Assembly (NCBI RefSeq): GCF_030548465.1
Contig: NZ_JAUOSF010000002.1
Coordinates: forward strand, 310,001-374,000
Direction of reading: 5' to 3'
Source of the DNA: Tamlana sp. 2_MG-2023
Lineage (GTDB): Bacteria > Bacteroidota > Bacteroidia > Flavobacteriales > Flavobacteriaceae
DNA length: 64,000 nt
Part shown: piece after piece, positions 16,761 to 24,176 of the stretch
Layout of the letters: the number at the start of each line of letters is the position of its first letter
Position numbering within the stretch: the stretch's first letter is position 1
Notes under the pieces: generated by a model
Databases searched by the model: none
What the model saw: only the letters and a program-made list of their open reading frames with translations
Told to the model about the DNA's origin: nothing
Program-made: the position numbers and the translations under genes

Positions 16761-16922
16761 ATGTTACGATGGACTATCACATTTGTTATTATTGCTTTAA
16801 TCGCTGGAGTATTAGGCTTTGGTGGAATTGCAGGAGCATCAGCTGGAATTGCTAAAATATGCTTCTACATATTTATTATACTGTTCATCTTCTCTTTATT
16901 AAGAGGTGTTCTTAAAAAATAA
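16761..16922 (+). CDS. DUF1328 small membrane protein
   Basis: This 53-residue frame begins [20 protein letters not shown] and has two hydrophobic segments (about 4-25 and 28-48) separated by Gly/Ala-rich turns, ending RGVLKK. That is the pattern of the YtjA/DUF1328 family of short inner-membrane proteins, which are often linked to envelope stress. It is too short for a 60-residue gene-calling cut-off and easily missed. It lies between dps and a small lipoprotein. Confidence 0.88.
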   Translation: MLRWTITFVIIALIAGVLGFGGIAGASAGIAKICFYIFIILFIFSLLRGVLKK

Positions 16923-17005
16923 ACAAGTATCATTTTGAAGTCTATAATAGTATGTGTAAACGTATTTATAGCATAATTTAATAATCAAACTTTAAAATTT
17001 ATATT

Positions 17006-17191
17006 ATGAAAAAAACGATATTAGCGTTAGCCTTATTATTTACAGTATCAACTGTATTTACAGGTTGTAGAGATGAAAAGAGTACAGGAGAAAAAATTGA
17101 AGAAGCAGCGGAAGACACTGGAGACGCTATTGAAGATGCGGCTGATGATGTTGGAGATGCTGTAGATGATGCTGTAGACGAAGTGGATTAA
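17006..17191 (+). CDS. Small acidic lipoprotein
   Basis: The 61-residue protein has a signal peptide with a lipobox (VFTGC, Cys about residue 20), so it is probably a lipoprotein. The mature part is an acidic, Ala-rich series of near-heptad repeats (DTGDAIEDAADDVGDAVDD) that would form an amphipathic helix, recalling short stress-induced or LEA-like proteins. No named family is recognised. It sits behind dps and the DUF1328 gene and is followed by a strong terminator. Confidence 0.82.
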   Translation: MKKTILALALLFTVSTVFTGCRDEKSTGEKIEEAAEDTGDAIEDAADDVGDAVDDAVDEVD

Positions 17192-17247
17192 TCCATTTTA
17201 AATACAAGTAAAATACAATGTTTTTTCGTTGTATAAAGATATTAAGA

Positions 17248-17280
17248 AATGCCCCGAATTACTCGGGGCATTTTGTATTT
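17248..17280 (+). terminator. Intrinsic terminator after the small lipoprotein
   Basis: A perfect 10-pair G/C-rich stem (17248-17257 with 17263-17272) with a five-base loop is followed by a T-rich tract. Confidence 0.85.
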
Positions 17281-17306
17281 TAGAATATTATTAAAAATTA
17301 AAACAT

Positions 17307-17987
17307 ATGAGTAAGTCAGTGCCAAAATCCGTTTTTAAATTTCTTAGTAAGCTAGAAAAAAATAATAATCGTGATTGGTTTAATGAAAATAAGCCTGAAT
17401 TTAAGGCGATTGAGAAAGAGGTGAAAGCTTTTTATAATTCTGTTTATGAAGGTTTAAATAGCTATGATGAAATTGATAAACTCAAAGTTTTTAGAATTTA
17501 TCGCGATGTACGTTTTTCAAAGAATAAATTACCTTACAAAACGCATTTTGGTGGATCATTCCATAGAACAAAACCACGCTTGAGAGGTGGGTATTATTTA
17601 CATATTCAACCGAATAACGAAAGTTTTATTGCAACAGGTTTTTGGGAACCTGCTAAAGAGGATCTTTTAAGAATAAGAAAAGAATTCGAAGTGGACGATG
17701 TTGAAATCCGTGAGATTATTGAAGATAAAAAATTTAAATCTGTTTGGGGAGAACTCGTTGGCGATGAATTGAAAACCGCTCCTAAAGGCTTTAACAAAGA
17801 GCATAAAGCCATTGATTTAATAAGAAAAAAACAATTCATTTTCGTTAAAAAATATAGCGATGAAGAAGTGTTAAATCCTAATTTTTTAGATGAAATAACC
17901 AGTGCATTTAAAACCATTCGCCCATATTTTGATTATATGAGCGATGTTTTAACTACAGATATAAATGGAGTTTCAACTATTGATTAA
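17307..17987 (+). CDS. DUF2461 family protein
   Basis: The 226 residues match DUF2461/TIGR02453 proteins: the start PKSVFKFLSKLEKNNNRDWF, the basic motif RIYRDVRFSKNKLPYKTHFGG in the first half, and GGYYLHIQPNNESFIATGF. The molecular function is unknown, although wide conservation suggests a soluble cytoplasmic enzyme or nucleic-acid-related role. Its 3' end overlaps the 3' end of the gene on the other strand by four bases, so the two are convergent with no room for a terminator. Confidence 0.88.
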   Translation: MSKSVPKSVFKFLSKLEKNNNRDWFNENKPEFKAIEKEVKAFYNSVYEGLNSYDEIDKLKVFRIYRDVRFSKNKLPYKTHFGGSFHRTKPRLRGGYYLHIQPNNESFIATGFWEPAKEDLLRIRKEFEVDDVEIREIIEDKKFKSVWGELVGDELKTAPKGFNKEHKAIDLIRKKQFIFVKKYSDEEVLNPNFLDEITSAFKTIRPYFDYMSDVLTTDINGVSTID

Positions 17988-18400
17988 ACCGCTGTTAGCA
18001 GCTCTGGTTTATCAAATAATTGTATTTGGCTTAATAAGCGATCTTTAACAAGGTTCATCATACGTTTGTTAAGCGCTGAAGAGTTTTCTATATAAAGTTG
18101 GTATTCCTCAACAGTAAACTGTCCGATAATCATGCCTTTCATGGAATTCCTAAGTTTCATGTCACGTTGAATGGCATTTTCAATGTAAGACATGCGTTTT
18201 TCCAAAGTAAACCCATGGAAAACAGATTTGTGTTTTCTAATGTAATTTTTAAAAACTTCTACAAGTAAATCATTTTGAAGTTTGATGATTGGTCTCAAAA
18301 CTAAGTTCTGAAAGCGCTCATCACTACTCATGTTTTCTTTAATCGTTTCGCCTAAAATCTCAGGTCGAATGTTAGTCAGATTTGATTGTCTAGTGTTCAT
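17984..18400 (-). CDS. Conserved alpha-helical protein of unknown function
   Basis: The 138-residue protein has no signal peptide, membrane segment or recognised motif. It is predicted helical and charged, with ENMSSDERFQNLVLRPI near the N-terminus and repeated Lys/Arg-rich helices. The pattern looks like a small Flavobacteriaceae-specific family. The gene is convergent with the DUF2461 gene and overlaps its end by four bases. No function is claimed. Confidence 0.75.
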   Translation of the reverse strand: MNTRQSNLTNIRPEILGETIKENMSSDERFQNLVLRPIIKLQNDLLVEVFKNYIRKHKSVFHGFTLEKRMSYIENAIQRDMKLRNSMKGMIIGQFTVEEYQLYIENSSALNKRMMNLVKDRLLSQIQLFDKPELLTAV

Positions 18401-18584
18401 TTTTATGGAGATTTTACTTAAAAATAGAAATTATTCGAGCTGTTCATATTAATTTAACTTTATACTTATCAACGAGTTTATTAACATTCAAGAATTTCAT
18501 ACCTTTAGAAACTCTAAATAATATCGTGGTTTTCGGCTGTTTTGTTTGGTTAAAACACATATTATTTAGCAGGAATGAATCGTC

Positions 18585-18592
18585 TAGATTTG
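18585..18592 (+). promoter_or_regulatory. Putative -7 box before the thioesterase gene
   Basis: TAGATTTG fits the TAnnTTTG consensus and lies 44 bases before the start codon. No good -33 element is visible. Confidence 0.4.
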
Positions 18593-18635
18593 TTCGATAA
18601 AAAGGAATACAAAAATTAACACATAATTATATAAG

Positions 18636-19022
18636 ATGAATTTTCATACAAGAAAATGGATTAAACCTGAAGATTTAAATGCAAACGGAACCTTGTTTGG
18701 TGGCCGCTTATTAGATTGGATTGACGAAGAGGCAGCGCTTTACACCATTATTCAATTAGAAAACCAAAAGGTAGTAACAAAATACATTAGTGAAATTGAT
18801 TTTAAGGCTTCTGCAAGACAAGGCGATATTATCGAAATAGGGATTACCCCTGTGAAATTTGGAAGGGCATCATTAACCTTAAGTTGTGAGGTAAGAAATA
18901 AAATGACAAGAGAAACCATAATTACAATTTCTAACATTGTCATGGTAAATCTTGGACCTGATGGCAAGGCCAAACCGCATGGAAAAACGGAGGTAGAATA
19001 CGTAAAAGATAGACTTCAATAG
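18636..19022 (+). CDS. Acyl-CoA thioesterase (hotdog fold, YciA/BFIT type)
   Basis: The 128 residues carry the hotdog thioesterase pattern: NANGTLFGGRLLDWIDEEAA (Asn/Gly-rich loop and catalytic acidic helix), YISEIDFKASARQGDIIEIG and the C-terminal NIVMVNLGPDGKAKPH. It is expected to hydrolyse acyl-CoA thioesters in the cytoplasm; the chain-length preference cannot be read. It is a single gene with its own likely promoter, upstream of the leu operon. Confidence 0.9.
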   Translation: MNFHTRKWIKPEDLNANGTLFGGRLLDWIDEEAALYTIIQLENQKVVTKYISEIDFKASARQGDIIEIGITPVKFGRASLTLSCEVRNKMTRETIITISNIVMVNLGPDGKAKPHGKTEVEYVKDRLQ

Positions 19023-19152
19023 GGGCGTTTGAAAAAAACAATCAATTTTGAGAATTTGTTGAATAAAATTCAATTTATAATCTATCCACTAGTAATTTTA
19101 TAAAAATTAAATAACAAAGGGGCTTTAAGTTTTAAATACATGTAATAAAACA

Positions 19153-19160
19153 TAAATTTG
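19153..19160 (+). promoter_or_regulatory. Putative -7 box of the leu operon
   Basis: TAAATTTG matches the -7 consensus. The predicted leader of about 65 bases contains a hairpin (TTAGGC at 19178-19183 with GCCTAA at 19193-19198). A second TAGGC at 19171 could pair with the same 3' arm. No Leu-rich leader peptide is seen. Confidence 0.45.
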
Positions 19161-19232
19161 TAAGTCTTTATAGGCTTTTAGGCTTTAAAAACGCCTAAGT
19201 TAAAAGCAACTTTAATACAAAATATAATATTT

Positions 19233-20627
19233 ATGAGTAAATCATTGTTTGACAAAGTGTGGGATTCACATGTTGTAAGGAAAATTGAAGATGGTCCAGA
19301 TGTGTTTTATATCGATCGTCATTTAATTCATGAAGTAACAAGTCCTGTAGCATTTGTTGGTTTAAAAAGTAGAGGTTTAAGCGTATTATATCCAGAGCGT
19401 ACTTTTGCGGTTGCCGATCACAATACACCTACAATTAATCAGCATTTACCTGTTGAAGATCCTTTATCTGCTAATCAATTAAAAACATTAGAAAATAACG
19501 CGAACGAATACGGTATTAGTCACTGGGGCTTAGGGCACCAAAACAATGGTATTGTTCACGTTGTAGGACCAGAAAATGGTATTACACTTCCAGGAGCTAC
19601 TATAGTTTGTGGAGATTCACATACATCAACTCACGGTGCTTTTGGAGCGATTGCTTTTGGTATTGGTACTTCGGAAGTTGAGATGGTTTTGACAACGCAA
19701 TGTATCATGCAGCCAAAACCTAAGAAAATGCGTATTAACGTAAACGGAGCATTGAGTAAAGCGGTTACCGCTAAAGATGTTGGTTTATATATTATTTCTC
19801 AATTAAGTACTTCTGGTGCAACAGGTTATTTTGTGGAGTATGCTGGTGATGTTTTTGAAAACATGAGTATGGAAGGTCGTATGACAGTTTGTAACTTATC
19901 TATCGAGATGGGTGCACGTGGCGGTATGATTGCTCCAGATGAAAAAACTTTCGAGTACATTAAAGGGCGTCCAATGACTCCAAAAGGTGCAGATTGGGAT
20001 AAAGCTATGGAATACTGGAAAACGTTAAAAACCGATGAAGGTGTAACGTTTGATAAAGAGTTTACTTTTGATGCTAGTGATATTGAACCCATGATTACTT
20101 ATGGTACAAACCCAGGTATGGGAATGAGTATCTCTAAAAACATTCCTACTGCTGAATCTGTTGAAGGTGGAAAAGCAACTTATGATAAGTCTTTAGCCTA
20201 CATGGGTTACGCTGAAAACGATCAAATGATTGGAAAGAAAATTGATTACGTATTTATTGGTTCTTGTACCAATGGTCGTATTGAAGATTTCCGTGCATTT
20301 GCATCTATTGTAAAGGGAAGACAAAAAGCAGACAATGTAACGGCTTGGTTAGTTCCAGGATCACACATTGTTGAAGCTAAAATAAAAGAAGAAGGTTTAT
20401 TAGCTATTTTTGAAGAAGCTGGTTTCGTATTAAGAGAGCCAGGTTGTTCTGCTTGTTTAGCTATGAATGATGATAAAGTGCCTGCTGGAAAATATGCAGT
20501 AAGTACATCAAATAGAAACTTTGAAGGTCGTCAAGGTCCAGGTTCAAGAACCTTATTAGCAAGTCCATTAGTGGCTGCTGCAGCTGCTGTTACTGGCGTT
20601 GTAACAGATCCGAGAGAACTTCTATAA
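19233..20627 (+). CDS. leuC: Isopropylmalate isomerase large subunit
   Basis: LeuC is the Fe-S subunit of the isomerase that interconverts 2- and 3-isopropylmalate (or citramalate and 3-methylmalate). The 464 residues contain the aconitase-type motifs [15 protein letters not shown] and [14 protein letters not shown], and the cluster-binding Cys residues (one in GSCTNG, two in [12 protein letters not shown]). It opens the operon leuC-leuD-synthase-leuB. Confidence 0.97.
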   Translation: MSKSLFDKVWDSHVVRKIEDGPDVFYIDRHLIHEVTSPVAFVGLKSRGLSVLYPERTFAVADHNTPTINQHLPVEDPLSANQLKTLENNANEYGISHWGLGHQNNGIVHVVGPENGITLPGATIVCGDSHTSTHGAFGAIAFGIGTSEVEMVLTTQCIMQPKPKKMRINVNGALSKAVTAKDVGLYIISQLSTSGATGYFVEYAGDVFENMSMEGRMTVCNLSIEMGARGGMIAPDEKTFEYIKGRPMTPKGADWDKAMEYWKTLKTDEGVTFDKEFTFDASDIEPMITYGTNPGMGMSISKNIPTAESVEGGKATYDKSLAYMGYAENDQMIGKKIDYVFIGSCTNGRIEDFRAFASIVKGRQKADNVTAWLVPGSHIVEAKIKEEGLLAIFEEAGFVLREPGCSACLAMNDDKVPAGKYAVSTSNRNFEGRQGPGSRTLLASPLVAAAAAVTGVVTDPRELL

Positions 20628-20712
20628 TTAATAATTAACAATGAATAGTTAAAAATTAGAGTAAAGGATTTAAAACTTTTCACTTTTAACTTTTCACTTT
20701 TAACTTAAAATA
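20628..20712 (+). repeat. Low-complexity linker with tandem repeat, leuC-leuD gap
   Basis: The gap holds AATTAACAATGAATAG-type sequence and then a 14-base unit, ACTTTTCACTTTTA, repeated twice in tandem (within about 20676-20705). Nothing coding is seen. Similar simple linkers occur before hisA and near 63300. Confidence 0.6.
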
Positions 20713-21309
20713 ATGGCTTACGATAAATTTACAACACTAACAAGTACTGCAGTTCCTTTACCAATCGAGAATGTAGATACAGATCAAATTATACCAGCAC
20801 GTTTTCTTAAAGCAACAACTCGTGATGGTTTTGGAGACAACTTATTTAGAGATTGGAGATATAACGGTGACGATACACCAAAAACAGATTTCGTATTAAA
20901 CAACCCTATATATAGTGGTAAAATTCTTTTAGGAGGAAAAAACTTTGGTTCTGGTTCTTCTAGAGAGCACGCTGCTTGGGCGGTTTATGATTATGGTTTT
21001 CGTTGTGTAGTATCTAGTTTCTTTGCAGATATTTTCAAAAATAACTGTTTAAACATTGGAGTTTTGCCAGTTCAAATTTCTCCTGAATTTTTAAATGAAA
21101 TTTTTGAAGCGGTTTACGAAGATCCTAAAACAGAATTAGTAATCGATTTAGAAGCTCAAACAATTACATTACCATCATCTGGTACTCAAGAATCATTTGA
21201 TATCAATGGTTATAAAAAAGGTAACATGTTAAATGGTTTTGATGATATTGATTATCTACAAAGCATGAAAGGTGAAATTGAAACTTTCACAGAATCACGC
21301 CCTTTTTAG
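20713..21309 (+). CDS. leuD: Isopropylmalate isomerase small subunit
   Basis: LeuD is the swivelling small subunit of the aconitase-type isomerase and pairs with LeuC. The 198 residues show NVDTDQIIPARFL near the N-terminus and the substrate-binding loop NFGSGSSREHAAWA. Length is normal. It ends three bases before the next synthase gene, so the two are co-transcribed. Confidence 0.97.
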   Translation: MAYDKFTTLTSTAVPLPIENVDTDQIIPARFLKATTRDGFGDNLFRDWRYNGDDTPKTDFVLNNPIYSGKILLGGKNFGSGSSREHAAWAVYDYGFRCVVSSFFADIFKNNCLNIGVLPVQISPEFLNEIFEAVYEDPKTELVIDLEAQTITLPSSGTQESFDINGYKKGNMLNGFDDIDYLQSMKGEIETFTESRPF

Positions 21310-21312
21310 AGC

Positions 21313-22836
21313 ATGAGTTTGAGAAAAATAGAAATAATGGATACGACATTACGCGATGGTGAACAAACCTCGAGTGTGTCGTTTTCTGCTTCTGAGAAAT
21401 TAACAATTGCTAAGCTTTTATTAGACGAATTAAAAGTTGATCGCATTGAAATTGCTTCAGCTCGAGTGTCCGATGGAGAACTTCAAGCCGTTAAAGATGT
21501 TACAAAATGGGCTGCAGCAAACAACCATTTAGAAGCTGTAGAAGTTTTAACCTTTGTAGATAAAGGAGTTTCTATAGACTGGATGATTGAGTCAGGAGCG
21601 AAGGTTCAAAACCTGCTTACAAAAGGTTCTTTAAACCATTTAACACATCAACTTAAAAAGACGCCTAGTCAGCACTTTGAAGAAATAAAAGAAAACATTA
21701 CTCTGGCTGAAAAGTACAATTTGATTACCAATATTTATTTGGAAGATTGGAGTAATGGGATGCGTAATTCTAAAGCTTATGTTTATGAGTTTTTAGAATT
21801 TCTTTCTACACAACCAGTGAAGCGTATTATGCTTCCCGACACATTGGGAGTTTTAACTCCTGAAGAATCTTTTAACTTCATAAAAGAAATAAAGGAAAAG
21901 TATCCAAACTTGCATTTCGATTTTCACGCACATAACGATTACGATTTAGGTGTCGCTAATGTGATGGCAGGTCTAAACGCCGGAGCAGATGGTTTGCACT
22001 TAACGGTAAATGGTATGGGCGAGCGTGCTGGAAATGCACCTATGTCTAGTACCATTGCTGTGATTAACGATTTCATGCCCCACCTTCAAATTGGTGTCAA
22101 TGAAAAAATGTTGTATACAGTAAGTAAATTAGTTGAAAACTTTTCTGGTTTGGTTATTCCTTCTAACAAACCAATTGTTGGAGCAAATGTTTTTACTCAA
22201 ACAGCTGGAATTCATGCTGATGGAGATAATAAAAACAACTTGTATTTTAGTGATTTGATGCCTGAACGTTTTGGCAGAACACGAAAATATGCTTTAGGAA
22301 AATCTTCTGGCAAGGCAAATATTCAAAAGAATTTACAAGAATTAGGACTTCAACTTAATGACGAAGACTTAAAGAAAGTAACGCAACGTATTATCGAACT
22401 TGGTGATAAAAAGCAAGTTGTTACGAAAGAGGATTTACCTTATATTATTTCTGATGTTTTAGATAGAACTTACGAAGAAAAAGTGAAGGTGAACACCTAT
22501 GTACTTACGCATTCGAAGGGGTTAAAACCTACAACTTCAGTATCCATAACTATTGAAGGTGAAACTTTTGAAGTTAACGCTCAAGGTGACGGACAATTTG
22601 ACGCTTTTATGAATGCTATTAAGAGTATTTTTAAAAGTGAAAAACTAATCGTTTTACCAGATTTAATCGATTATGCGGTTAGAATCCCACCAGGAAGTCG
22701 TTCAGATGCTTTATGTGAAACCATTATTACTTGGAAAAGTGCTGAAAAAGAATTCAAAACACGTGGATTAGATTCAGATCAAACAGTTTCAGCTATAATA
22801 GCTACTGAAAAAATGCTGAATATTATTATTAACTAA
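21313..22836 (+). CDS. cimA: Citramalate synthase-type LeuA-family enzyme
   Basis: The 507-residue protein has a DRE-TIM barrel (DTTLRDGEQ, residues 10-18; HAHNDYD metal site; NGMGERAGNAP) and a C-terminal LeuA-type regulatory domain (about 385-507). It resembles, from memory of that sequence, Leptospira interrogans citramalate synthase along its whole length. The residues there credited with pyruvate selection (Leu81, Leu104, Tyr144) appear kept here as Leu79, Leu102 and Tyr142 (the last in NIYLEDWSNG). The likely reaction is acetyl-CoA plus pyruvate to citramalate, feeding isoleucine through leuCDB. Databases may name it 2-isopropylmalate synthase, which stays possible. Confidence 0.7.
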   Translation: MSLRKIEIMDTTLRDGEQTSSVSFSASEKLTIAKLLLDELKVDRIEIASARVSDGELQAVKDVTKWAAANNHLEAVEVLTFVDKGVSIDWMIESGAKVQNLLTKGSLNHLTHQLKKTPSQHFEEIKENITLAEKYNLITNIYLEDWSNGMRNSKAYVYEFLEFLSTQPVKRIMLPDTLGVLTPEESFNFIKEIKEKYPNLHFDFHAHNDYDLGVANVMAGLNAGADGLHLTVNGMGERAGNAPMSSTIAVINDFMPHLQIGVNEKMLYTVSKLVENFSGLVIPSNKPIVGANVFTQTAGIHADGDNKNNLYFSDLMPERFGRTRKYALGKSSGKANIQKNLQELGLQLNDEDLKKVTQRIIELGDKKQVVTKEDLPYIISDVLDRTYEEKVKVNTYVLTHSKGLKPTTSVSITIEGETFEVNAQGDGQFDAFMNAIKSIFKSEKLIVLPDLIDYAVRIPPGSRSDALCETIITWKSAEKEFKTRGLDSDQTVSAIIATEKMLNIIIN

Positions 22837-22916
22837 AAAATGACCAAACACTAAAGTTTTTAACTAAAGTGAATGGTAATCATATAAAATAAAACAAAGA
22901 CTAAAATTAATAAAAA

Positions 22917-23975
22917 ATGAAATTTAATATAGCGCTTTTAGCCGGAGACGGAATAGGACCAGAGGTTATTGATCAAGCAGTAAAAGTAAGTGATGCTGTA
23001 GCAAAGAAATTCGGACATGAAATTACATGGCAACCTGCTTTAACAGGTGCTGCTGCAATTGATGCAGTTGGTGAGCCTTATCCAGATGCAACGCATGATA
23101 TTTGTGCTGCTTCAGATGCCGTTTTATTTGGAGCTATTGGGCACCCGAAATACGATAACGATCCTTCTGCACCGGTAAGACCAGAACAAGGTTTACTTAA
23201 AATGCGTAAAAAATTAGGTTTATTTGCTAACGTGCGTCCTACTTTTACTTTCCCATCTTTATTAGATAAATCACCTTTAAAACAAGAGCGTATTGAAGGC
23301 ACTGATTTAGTTTTCTTAAGAGAATTAACTGGAGGAATCTACTTTGGCGAAAAAGGTAGAAGAGATGGAGGAGAAACAGCTTATGACAACTGTGTTTACA
23401 CAAGAGCTGAAGTACAACGTTTAGCGAAAAAAGGTTTTGAATTAGCCATGACACGTTCTAAAAAACTATGTTGTGTTGATAAAGCTAACGTTTTAGAAAC
23501 GTCTCGTTTATGGAGAGAAACGGTTCAAGCTATGGAAAAAGATTATCCTGAAGTTGAAGTGAGTTATGAGTTTGTTGATGCTGTAGCGATGCGTTTAGTA
23601 CAATGGCCAAATAGCTACGATGTGTTAATTACTGAAAACTTATTTGGAGATATCTTAACCGATGAGGCTTCTGTAATTTCAGGATCTATGGGATTAATGC
23701 CATCGGCATCTATGGGAACTGATATTGCTTTATTTGAGCCAATTCACGGTTCTTACCCACAGGCTACAGGATTAAACATTGCTAACCCAATGGCAACAGT
23801 GTTATCTGCTGCTATGATGTTTGAAACAGCATTTAACTTACCAGAAGAAGGAAAAGCGATTAGAGATGCTGTAAATAAAGCATTAGCTGAAGGGTTTGTT
23901 ACTGAAGATTTAGCCGATGGAGGAAAATCTTATGGAACAAAAGAAGTAGGTGATTATTTAGCTAAAAACATCTAG
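22917..23975 (+). CDS. leuB: 3-isopropylmalate dehydrogenase
   Basis: LeuB is an NAD-dependent beta-decarboxylating dehydrogenase acting on 3-isopropylmalate, and in some bacteria on 3-methylmalate. The 352 residues include LLAGDGIGPEVI, the substrate-binding Arg residues around LGLFANVRP and RELTGGIYFG, the Lys/Asp site (CVDKANVL) and NLFGDILTDEAS. It closes the leu operon and is followed by a strong terminator. Confidence 0.97.
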   Translation: MKFNIALLAGDGIGPEVIDQAVKVSDAVAKKFGHEITWQPALTGAAAIDAVGEPYPDATHDICAASDAVLFGAIGHPKYDNDPSAPVRPEQGLLKMRKKLGLFANVRPTFTFPSLLDKSPLKQERIEGTDLVFLRELTGGIYFGEKGRRDGGETAYDNCVYTRAEVQRLAKKGFELAMTRSKKLCCVDKANVLETSRLWRETVQAMEKDYPEVEVSYEFVDAVAMRLVQWPNSYDVLITENLFGDILTDEASVISGSMGLMPSASMGTDIALFEPIHGSYPQATGLNIANPMATVLSAAMMFETAFNLPEEGKAIRDAVNKALAEGFVTEDLADGGKSYGTKEVGDYLAKNI

Positions 23976-24000
23976 ATTTAAAATACACTTATAAAATTTT

Positions 24001-24038
24001 AAAAAGCCTGCTACAAGTTTATTGTGGCAGGCTTTTTT
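24001..24038 (+). terminator. Intrinsic terminator after leuB
   Basis: A 15-pair stem (24001-24015 with 24023-24037, one G-U pair) with a 7-base loop ends in six T. Confidence 0.88.
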
Positions 24039-24070
24039 GATGTTTATACCCAATGTCTTTAGGATAAAAT

Positions 24071-24096
24071 TTTACTAGGTTCTGGTAAAATCATGG
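24071..24096 (+). promoter_or_regulatory. Shared motif upstream of the beta-helix gene
   Basis: The core TAGGTTCTGGTAAAAT (24076-24091) matches TAGGTTTAGGTAAAAT at 26746-26761 in 14 of 16 positions. Here it also forms an inverted repeat ATTTTAC/GTAAAAT. It lies 86 bases before the start. Confidence 0.45.
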
Positions 24097-24176
24097 CATT
24101 TTATGATAAATGAAGGCTTTACTTTTATAAAAGATATACTAGGCAGTTATTGCCTATTACTAAGTTATATTTTATT

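Noticed and set aside
19161-19232. Leu leader peptide or T-box before leuC
   Set aside because: No ATG with Leu codons, no T-box core and no terminator stem were found in the predicted leader.
20676-20705. CRISPR-like tandem repeat
   Set aside because: Two adjacent 14-base copies without spacers, in an A/T-rich linker; no cas genes in the window.
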